A stretch of DNA of 64,000 nucleotides from Ctena decussata (Eukaryota; Mollusca; Bivalvia; Lucinida; Lucinidae): positions 52,565,757 through 52,629,756 of the forward strand of contig OZ022499.1 in the NCBI GenBank assembly GCA_963989385.1, written 5' to 3'. Of this stretch, positions 34,430 through 44,025 are shown piece by piece (the first letter of the stretch is position 1; each line of letters begins with the position of its first letter). The notes beneath the pieces are model-generated. The model was not told the origin of the DNA. It saw only the letters and a program-made list of their open reading frames with translations, and did no database searches. Made by a program: the position numbers and the translations under genes.

Positions 34430-36185
34430 TAGCTCACCTGAGCCTTTAGGCTCATAGATGAGCTTATAGTATAGCCAGGCATCCGTTCTATTCTATTCAA
34501 TCGTCCGTCGTCCGTCAACATTTTCAAACGACATCTCCTCTGAAACTACAAGGCCCATTGTTACCAAATTTCATATATAGTATTTATAGGCAGGGGAGGG
34601 GGGAACAATAATACTGTTTTTTTTTTATCCAAATCGCTATAGAACTTTGGTTGCTATGGCAACTTAAAGTTTCCATTGACTTGTATGGGGAAAATTGAAA
34701 ATTTGCATTTATTGCTATGTCACTGCAGATATATTTTCTAGAAATTTATATAAATTGCACAATTTGGCTGGTTGCCATGGCAACCGAATAGATAAAAATA
34801 GAAAAGATATTCAAAAATCATCTCCCTAGAAACTATGAAACCAATAAAGCTCAAACTTCACAGAAAGGATCTTGGTACTACCTTCTATAAAAATACTGTT
34901 TTTCTTGGCAATTGTTCCAGCAGTTTGGTTGCTATGACAACTTAAAGTTGCCATTGACTGATAATGGGAAAATTAAAAATTTGCATTTATTGCTATGTGA
35001 CTGCAGATATTTTGTCAAAACTTTTACAGAAATGTTTCTTGAGTAGTCTTCTATCGACCACATGAAATTTATGTAAATTGCTCAATTTGGCTGATTGCCA
35101 TGGCAACCGAATAGATAAAAATAGAAAAGATATTCAAAAATCATCTCCTCAGGAACTATGAAACCAATAAAGCTCAAACTTCACAGAAAGGATCTTGGTA
35201 CTACCCTCTATAAAATTACTGTTTTTCTTGGCAATTGTTCCAGCAGTTTGGTTGCTATGGCAACTTAAAGTTGCCATTGACTTATAATGGGAAAAGTGAA
35301 AATTTGCATTTATTGCTATGTGACTGCAGATATTTGGACAAAACTTTTATAGAAATATTCCTTGAGTAGTCCCCAACCAGCCGTATTAAATTTATGCAAA
35401 TTGCACTATTTGGCTGATTGCCATTGCAACCAAATGGTTAAAAATAGAAAAGATACTAAACTATCATTTTTGGAGAAACTATATGGCAGATAAAGCTCAA
35501 ACTTTACAGAACAGATCTTTGTACAAGCCTCTATGGAATTACTGTTTTTTGTGGCAATTGCTTCAGCAGTTAGGTTGGTATGGCGACTTATGGTTTCCAT
35601 TGAAATATAATGGGAAAAATTGTAAGCTGCATTTTTTGCTATCTCCCTGCAGTTATTTTGTTGTTGTTTTTTATCTACAGAAATGTTGCTTGAGTAGTCC
35701 TCTATGATTCATATTAATTTTGTCCAAATCGCCAAATTTGATTTGCTTCCATGGCAATATAAAGGAAATTTTTTCGAAAAAATATTCAAAAATCTTTTCC
35801 TCAAAAACCATATAGATGGATGAAGCTGATTCTTTGCATACATGTTCATGACATTAGCCACTACATAAATATTGTTTTTTATTATTGTTACCCACATAGT
35901 TTTATTGCTATGGCATTTTAAAGTTTCCATAGACTTGTATTGGGAAAAGTGCAAATTGGCATTCATTTCTGTGTTAGTGCAATATTTAGGCAAAAAGTTT
36001 TACAAACATGTTTTTTATTGTACATGTAACTTCATCAAACTTGCTAATATTAACTAGGACAAGCATAACAACTCAGTCAAAGTTGAAATTAGGCCAAATT
36101 GTACAATTTACTTTAGTGTTTCTTACTCTTGAGTGCTAAGGATGAATGGACTCAGGTGAGCTACAGGACCAATGGTCCTCTGGTT
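34430..36185. repeat. Tandem array, about 280-320-bp unit
   Basis: Head 'tagctcacctgagc', tail 'actcaggtgagctacagg' with 'ggtcctctgg'. Units share 'gcatttattgctatgtgact', 'gcagatat', 'ttggctgattgccatggcaa', 'gaaaccaataaagctcaaac' and 'ggttgctatggcaacttaaa'. Four to five units of increasing divergence. The short ORFs here are shadows. Confidence 0.8.
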
Positions 36186-36189
36186 TAAT

Positions 36190-36440
36190 GTGCCATAAGT
36201 TCTTTCCCTCCCAATAAAATGTAATCAATTCTTCAGCCTCAATGTCTTGATGACTGTTGGCGGAAGAAATTCTGTCTTTTAAATGTTTATATGAATTTAA
36301 TCTCTTAGGGCTTTTCCATTGTAAACCTGATTTCAAGCTGAAACTGACAAGTGGGCGCTCAGTTTGTGATCTAGGTAATCCCGTCAGAACCAAATCCTGC
36401 GCTGAAGAGTTATAAATCCTGTCTCTTAACGGTCTAACCT
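36190..36440 (-). other. Unrecognised open stretch with a possible acceptor
   Basis: Minus strand: 'ctcattcttt|ag' at 36441, then an open frame of about 85 codons (starts VRPLRDRIYNSS; includes LITFYWEGKNLWHIKP) running into the tail of the adjoining repeat. Composition looks protein-like, but I recognise no family. It could be a captured exon or a fragment of a transposon protein. Confidence 0.25.
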
Positions 36441-36643
36441 AAAGAATGAGTGAGATTTTTTTTTGTGCAGTTTTATCAAATTTCAGTCAAACTTTGGTGT
36501 TTTGAAACAAACAGGTTTTCTTGGTTTTATCTGTGAAATCAGAAATTACCCCTCCTGTGCCTTTACTGACATCATTCCAAACCAGTTTCCAGAATTTTAT
36601 TGGACAGTGACGCCTTCCAAGTCCTGCTCACCTGGGTACACGT

Positions 36644-36959
36644 ACTGTAAAACCAATCCGTTGATTTTACGGTAAAATACCTGGCATTTGACTGGCAGTT
36701 CATTTACCGTTATTTTTACGGGCCTCTGTCAGTAGCAATTTTTGGAAATCACGATAGAGTTTTGTTAAATGACAGCACTCGAAAATACCTTTATAGTGTA
36801 GAAGGGTTATGTGACCAAAAGACTACCAGTCCTATTCTATCCTTCTCTGCGTGATGATTCCTGTAAACTTTTATGGGCGCCTGTAAAACTAACCGGAAAC
36901 GGACTGGCTGCTGGTTGTCAGTTATTCTACCGTAAAATCTACGGTTTTTTTTACAGTGT
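36644..36959. mobile_element. MITE-E copy 1 (CACTGTAAAA family)
   Basis: 'actgtaaaaccaatccg' with 'ttgattttacggtaaaat' against 'ctaccgtaaaatctacgg' with 'tttacagtg'. The interior carries 'gcactcgaaaatacctttat' and 'tgatgattcctgtaa'. Confidence 0.75.
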
Positions 36960-37126
36960 AGGAGAACATTAAGTGGATACTTTCTTTTTTGACTGAGTAT
37001 ATTTTAGTGAAATTTAATTATTTGAAAATACATTAAATTATGTCTATGAATTTCGAGCTTCATTTATTCAGATATGAGAACGTGACATTTTGCATCATAG
37101 CTTTCAGTTAAATGACATTTCAGTCA

Positions 37127-37448
37127 CACTGTAAAAAAAATCCGTTGATTTTACGGTAAAATAACTGGCAACCAGCTGCCAGTCCTTTTACCGTTATTTT
37201 TACGGGCGCCCGTAAAAATTGCAGGAATCATCAAGCAGAGTGGGACAGAATAGAGCAGGTGTCGTTTTGGTCAGATAGCCCTTCAACAATACAAAGCTAT
37301 TTTCGAATGCGGCCAGTTAACAGAAAACTTCCATTTCGTGATTTCCAACATTGTCTTACAGGCAAACGCCCGTAAAAATAACGGAAAAAGGACTGGCAGC
37401 TGGTTGCCAGTTATTTTACCGTAAAAACAACAGTAATTTTTTACAGTG
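37127..37448. mobile_element. MITE-E copy 2, opposite orientation
   Basis: 'cactgtaaaaaaaatccg' ... 'ttttttacagtg', with 'ggcaaccagctgccagtcct' and its inverted partner. The interior reads 'gcaggaatcatcaagcagag', the reverse of copies 1 and 3. Confidence 0.8.
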
Positions 37449-37479
37449 CAGACATGCATTGATGCAGCTATATGAATGC

Positions 37480-37965
37480 ATGCATGAATAGGCTATTGGT
37501 ATTTTACAGAACGGAACAGCTACTAGCCACCTCCACCGGCATTCCGACCCACGCTGCTGTTTCCAGTCTCAAAATGATGTATTCCGACCGTTGCTGTTGT
37601 TTTGATGTTACCCAGTAGCTCAGCAGAACCACCTGGCACCGTGCGTCCGTCCACTTAATTTCAACTTGTTCTGTTCTATTTCAATTCTCGTAACGACGTT
37701 TCCGCCGAGTGAGTGTGTAGGGTTTAACGTGACCAGGCACTTATAAGCACGTGGGGTGGGGTGGGGTGGGGGCACGCCCCAGCGGTCCTGGTTTCTTGAA
37801 TTAGTAATTATTGAGTATCACAGAAAATTTGGTTGCTAATTTTGCATATTATTTAACGGAATGAAATCGCAATCGAAGAACTTTCCATTTCCAATGCGAT
37901 TTATTCCGTAAAATGGTTCTGTTTCGTTCTATTCCGTTTCGCAATATACCAATAGCCAATGAATA
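37480..37965. mobile_element. Foldback element with ggctattggtat ends
   Basis: 'aataggctattggtatttta' with 'cagaacgg' pairs with 'ttccgtttcgcaatatacca' and 'atagccaat'. The interior holds a GGGGT run. No coding content. Confidence 0.5.
37748..37775 (+). repeat. G-rich (GGGGT)n run
   Basis: 'cgtggggtggggtggggtgg' then 'gggcacg': five consecutive G-tracts, able in principle to form a G-quadruplex. Confidence 0.6.
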
Positions 37966-38164
37966 TGAATAAAAAGAAATTCCGCGGAACGCTATGTCTA
38001 GCCTGAAATGGCGCCTTATTAAAATACACAGCTAATAGGGCTGGGAAGTTGCTCCAAAAAGTGACCAACCTTTTACAGAACAGAATTAGACATGCCATGC
38101 TACCACCATAAGAACAAAATTTCTCCAAAATACCACCACCAAGGGAACTTTTTCATACTTAAAC

Positions 38165-38759
38165 TAGAAATGTGTTCAATGGACACGGATGCCCCGCCTA
38201 GTGCCTGAGGTAAGATGGCGCCTAGTTTAAGGTACTGGCACTTAAAGGATAACTAGGTCACAGACGCAGACTTGATGGTACATGCGGATTTATTGTGTTC
38301 CTTAGGCAGATGTATTGTCCTTCTTGGATCAAGAGAAAGGTGTCGGGGTGGGGGGGGGGGGGGGTGGGGGGGCACGACTGTAATATGTGATAACATTCTG
38401 TATCCCATCAAAGAAATGGATGGCATGCAACTTTCCAAAAGTAATAGCCCGGAAACAAGTAACTTTTCAAAAAAATAACAAACAGAAAGCATTTTTTGTA
38501 TGAAAAAGGGTCATAACTCCCAAAATAATTGGCGGATTTTACCCTAAATTAAACCTGACCTGTATTTAATAATTATATATCTGTGATCAAATACACTAAT
38601 CTATTTAAAAGATCATGAACGGAAACCATTTTTCCGTACAAAATAAAGTCGAAAAAGGGCCATAACTCCTATAATAATTGACGGATTTTACCCTTAATCA
38701 AATCTGACTTGTATTTTATGATGAAATACCTGTGTATAAGATATGAAATCAATACACTG

Positions 38760-38793
<34 letters not shown>

Positions 38794-39440
38794 ATATTAT
38801 ACCTGTGTATAAAATATGAGTTCAATACACTATTTTTTTTTTTCAATTTTATATTACATCTGTGTATAAATATGAATTCAATACACTAAATTTTTTTTTC
38901 CAAAAAATAATGAACGGAAACCATTTTCTCGTAGAAAATAAGGTCTACACACTGTAAAAAAATACTGTATATTTTACGGTAGAACAACTGGAAACCGGCT
39001 GCCAGTCCTTTTCCCGTTATTTTTACGGGTTTTTGCCTGTAAGACATTGTTGGAAATCACGAAATGTAAGTTTTATGTTAACTTGGCGCACTCGAAAATA
39101 ACTTTGTATTGTTGAGGGGCTATCTAACCAAAACGACATCTGCTCTTTTCTGTCCCACTCTGCTTGATGATTCCTGCAATTTTTACGGGCGCCCGTAAAA
39201 AATAACGGTAAAAGGACTGGCAGCTGGTTGCCAGTTATTTTAACGTAAAATTTACCGTTTATTTTTTGCAGTGCAGGGCCATAACTCCCATAATAATTGA
39301 CGGATTTTACCCTTAATCGAACTTGACCTGTATTTTAATGATGAAATACCTGTGTATAAAATATGAATTCAATACACACATCTTTTTTCAAAAGATATTG
39401 AACGGAAACCATTTTTCACACAAAATGAAGTCAAAAAAGA
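38165..39440. repeat. Tandem array headed 'ctagaaatgtgttcaatgga'
   Basis: After the head, a unit of about 165 bp repeats three to four times: 'gggccataactcccataata', 'attgacggattttaccctta', 'gacctgtatttta', 'cctgtgtataaaatatgaat', 'gaacggaaaccatttt'. It includes a G-run (38346-38372) and a poly-T run (38758-38786), and is interrupted by MITE-E copy 3. Confidence 0.75.
38950..39273. mobile_element. MITE-E copy 3, inside a tandem array
   Basis: 'cactgtaaaaaaatactg' ... 'attttttgcagtg' with the same internal 'gcgcactcgaaaataacttt' and 'tgatgattcctgcaatt' as copy 1. It interrupts a unit of the surrounding 165-bp array, so it is younger than the array. Confidence 0.8.
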
Positions 39441-39610
39441 GCCATAAACGAGACACTATACAGTTGACGTACAGATCTACAATGTGTTTTGCCCTCTAGT
39501 CTTCGAATTCTTGAATAGTCAATCAAAATAAGAACAAGAAAAAGAATATTTTTGTACTCAGCTGCATATATATTGGACGAAGCATGTTTTGAAATTGAAA
39601 ATTTGCAGAT

Positions 39611-39636
39611 TTGTGTGTGTGTGTGTGTGTGTGTGG
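39611..39636. repeat. (TG)n microsatellite
   Basis: About twelve TG units upstream of the CIMIP1 start. Confidence 0.9.
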
Positions 39637-39741
39637 TTTGAATGGTTAAATAAATTGATATTATTTTTTCTCTGAGTTTCATGACGTAACATTCTTCCAG
39701 CATAGTAAGTTTATATACGTGCATCTCACTGTAATAACGTC

Positions 39742-39755
39742 AACACCATAGCAAC
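39742..39755 (+). promoter_or_regulatory. RFX X-box upstream of CIMIP1
   Basis: AACACCATAGCAAC matches the ciliary X-box consensus RYYNYYATRRNRAC at 13 of 14 positions. It ends 23 bp before the start codon of a ciliary gene. A TATA-like 'ttatata' lies at 39711 and a CRE-like 'tgacgtaa' near 39682. RFX factors drive cilium genes across animals through this site. Confidence 0.7.
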
Positions 39756-39778
39756 AGTTAAACGTCAAACAACGTTAA

Positions 39779-39849
39779 ATGGCGACTGGGCCGCCACCAG
39801 AGAAACGGGTAGCCCGGACCCTTAATATAGTGCATAATGATGAAATATG
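39779..39849 (+). CDS. CIMIP1: CIMIP1 exon 1
   Basis: ATG GCG ACT ... GAA ATA TG|GTAAGC; 23 codons plus two bases. MATGPPPEKRVARTLNIVHN then DEI. Strong donor. Confidence 0.82.
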
Positions 39850-42800
39850 GTAAGCAGAAACTGTAAATAAATATATACAAACAACTCTTGATATCTCAAA
39901 TTCGATGTTTATTCCAAACTACTGATATCTCAAAGTAAATTTTCTGGTTCCAGAAAATTTACTTTGAGATATCAGTAGTTTGAGATAAAAGACGTTGAAA
40001 TGTAAATAAAAATAGGGATGGGGCAAACAATATTCTTGGGTAAGAGGATGCTTTGAGATGTGAATGTTCGAGATATCGAGAGTCAACCGTATTTGGACGA
40101 AATTTCATTTCGCAAAAATTTGCGAGTCCGAAATTTGGCGAAAATAAAACTGTCGCGATTTTTTTCTTTCACCAGTGCAAAGAACCGTTGTTCTTTGGGA
40201 ACTCCCTGCAAATTTAAGTTGTATGGGTATACCACCATGCGTTTGCCATGTTTTAGAGTGAGGCAACTCTTATGATTTCCTATTTGATTATCCCTCAAAA
40301 GGGGGTCTACTCTAAAGGAATTTGCTCCTATAGAGGGACAAATTCTTTCCTTTGTGAGTTGATCCCCATTGAAATGGGAGGCAGAAATGTAAATGACACA
40401 TCTAGTTCACTCTATCTAAAGATGCTGGGCCGCCTGGCGCAGACGGTAGTGCGTCTGACTCAAGAGCCAGAGGTCCCGGTTCCGTACCCGATCCGGTCAC
40501 TTACTTTCGTTTACCCTTGTGCAGATTCAAGAAGGCAAAAAGGGCAGATGTCAGTTACTGGCGAAAGTATGTGCACTTAGAACTGGTTAACCGCTTATGA
40601 CGTCTAAGACTGCCCAGTAATATTGTGGTTAGGTTAACAGACCGACCCGACATGACCATAGCAGTTTATCGGGGACGTAAAACAACAACACATACTATTT
40701 TGGCTAAAGGCTTTCTTCAGTAAAACGGAACTTTGTAGAAGAGTACAAGTTAGCAGCCTTTATGCCAGACATACTAGAAATGATGATGAAAAAATGGTAA
40801 AACCAAAATGGGTTTATTTCCAGCTTGACCATCGTAAATCCTGCTAACATTAAATCTCCATGAAGTTCCATTTTAGGTCGAAATATTAGTAGTCTATAGA
40901 TAGAGTGGAATTAGATATAACTATACATAAGCTCCTTCCCTAATGAAAAACACTTAATTATAAATGACATAGTTATTTGTCGCCAGCGGCTAGGAACTAT
41001 CATGCCAGTGTCACGGACCCTTAAAAAGCTCAGACGCCTCGGCCGAGGATCGACCAGGGATCTTCTTGATCTAAAGGCCAACACTCTACCACCACGTGAG
41101 AAATATCATTTGGCAACCTGTCCTTTCGACCGAGTCAGTCAGTTACCATACATGCAAAAGTGGCTGTCGACCGAGACATCGACAGCAGCATCAGCTCGGT
41201 CGACAATTATTAACAATAATACCATTTACCGTTTTTGGTAATGCTTACGATCGTATTCTCGGTCAAAAGCCACTTTGTATATAGTACAGACTCGGTCGAA
41301 AGCACAGGTAGCCAAACTGGTATTACCCCCGCGACCACTCGATACACCGGCTTGTACCTCAAGGCAGTACAAGTATGGTATACCTGAACTATACTTTGTG
41401 ACGTTCTACCGCCATACTGAATTCTTCCTCGAATTCTCAAGGAGTACAAGAATCAAATGATTGATTGATTTGTTGCTTTACGTCCACGGTAAACATCTAT
41501 GGTCATGTCAACATAACCACACTATTCATGAGCAGGCTTAGGCCTCCTAAGCGGTTAACCAGTACTAAGTGCACATACTTTCGCCAGTAACTGACAACTG
41601 CCCTTCTTGAATCAGCGGAAGGACAAACGAAAGTATGTGGCCCTTCCGCTGATTTCAGAAGGGCAGTTGTCAAATACTGGCGAAAGTAATGAGACATAAG
41701 GAGTTGTATTGTACACGTGGGTTACTTACGTTGGGCACCATTTGTCACGGACACTTAAAACATCTCGGGGCGAACCGGGGTCCAATTGATCTTACCACCG
41801 GATTGTACCGCAAGACAGCACAAGTGTAAGATGCACTTTACACAAATCCTGCGGCACCAGCCTGTCTGTATCTGCCAGGTACTCTAAACACCTTTAGAAG
41901 AGTAGTAATTGTCTACATGTGCGCATGCTATGTGAGGCGTTTTTAATTCAAGGGACATAGCCTCGCATCTTATCTTTTTTCCCCAACTGGTTTAATAAGT
42001 TCAATATAACATGAGCACTATGTAAGAGCCTCTATATACTACTCTCGCTCTATATACTCATTCTCATGACTGCTAAACACGCCATTCCCACATCCAGGGG
42101 TCGCAAGATCAACAGATCGACCCCACCCGCCCCATCTCCGATCTCTCGGATGAGACTTTAAACCGAGGTCCCGTCTCCATATGACCTCGTTGTTGGTGGG
42201 ACGTTTAACCAGAGTTCACTTAGTCACTCACTCCATTCCCACATGGAAAAATAGTCATCAGAGGAGATGGAAAATCCCCCGACCGAAGACCCCATGGGCC
42301 TTGTTAAACAGGGTGCACTTCAAAATACATATAAGAAATATGTTGTCATTCTTTTATCCTTTTGATTGACATTATGTGTTTAATAGATGCATGATTATCT
42401 TACACTCAGACTGAAATAGTACACTTGACTGCTATCTCAAACGCCTGTCTAGCATATGAAACACTCAACATTTCAAAATGTGTAAATAACTTCTAAAGTA
42501 AAGGCCCAACAAAACTAATTTTGAGCTCTCTAGTATGACGTGAATTTGGACAAAGGATCGCAATCTGAAAAAAATGTGTGTGTGTGTGGTGGTGGGGGTG
42601 GGGGGGCGCAGGGATGTGGAGGGGTCAGAGAGAGCTCGGAACACTGATAGGATATCATGGCATGATCATCAATATTTAAAAGGTATAATGGTATTAAAAT
42701 TGAGGACCAGGCCAGGGTTATACAGATATGGAGCAGGGACACAAAATGCAGCTCAAACTTCCAAAGGGAAATAACTCGGAGAATATGAATGCAAGAGTTG

Positions 42801-43980
42801 TTATTCATGTAGGAGACAAATTGTCATAACCTGTTCTGCATATCTGTGAAGTATCATGAAACCATTTCAACGGGTATTCAAGTTATGGGGCTGACACCTA
42901 AAACCATCAAGGGGAAATAACTCAAAAAGTAAGAAAGCAAGACTTTTCATTCTTGTTCGCGACATATTGACATGACCTGTTCTCAAAATCTGTGAAGTAT
43001 CATGAAAATATATCAAAAGGGATTCAAGTTATAGAGCAGACACGAAATTGCACCTAAAATCATCAGGGGAAATAACTCAATAAGTAAAAACGCAAGAGTT
43101 GTCATTCTTATTTGCAACGCATTGTCATGACTTGTGATACATATCTGTGAAGTATCATGAAATTATTTCAAAAGGTATTCAAGTTAAAGAGCGGACATGA
43201 AATCACACCTAAAACCTTCAAGGGGAAATAACTCAAAAAGTAAGAAAGCAAGAGTTTTTATTCATGTTCGCAACACATTGTCATGGCCTGTTCTACATAT
43301 CTGTAAAGTATCATGAAAATATTTCAAAGGGTATTCAAGTTACAGAGCGTACACGAATCACCAAAGGGGAGATAACAAAAAATACAATAGTAAGAGTTAC
43401 CATTCTTGTACGTGACACATCGTCATGACGTTCTACATAACTGTGAAGTATCATGAAAATATTACAAAGTGTATTCAAGATATAGAGCGGACAAGAAAAT
43501 GTTTACTGACAGGCACCAGGCCTATCTCTATATCCCTAAATCGTTCTATCAGGGGATAAAACCTACAAGCTTCTGCAAACAGCTAGCCGACGTGAAACAG
43601 TGCTGTTCAACTCGTGTGTAAGAAAACCCAATTTCTGCATAATATTTGCTTTGACGTAAAGAACTTGTGGAGCATTTCGTTGATGTCAACGTTGTTATGC
43701 TGTTGCTGCTAAGAAATAAACACAGGAGTTTTGAGTATTAAAGTAAGACACTAATGTATAAGAGAGTGGCGTTAGACAAAGGAGTACCTTAAGTTTTGCG
43801 TTGTTATATTTGTAGGAAGGACCATGTGCGCCATGAGAACACATCTCAGAGACATACCTGGCCAGCTACCTGGGGCTATCTTGTCTATGAATACCACAAG
43901 GTAAGTCTCTCCCCCTCTCTCTCTCTCTCACACACACACACATACATGTGAACATACAGATATACACAGTTTTATCAAAG

Positions 43981-44025
<45 letters not shown>

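Larger units (their letters stand above)
34084..37014. mobile_element. Possible 2.9-kb Tc1-like element enclosing other repeats
   Basis: 'tatactcagccaaactaaaa' with 'gtatccactt' at the left and, inverted, 'aagtggatac' with 'tttttgactgagtata' at the right. TA borders fit Tc1-like ends. The interior holds an AGGTCA-type-headed array, an unknown ORF and a CACTGTAAAA MITE, so the inside is mostly secondary insertions, or the ends are two separate solo fragments. Confidence 0.4.
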
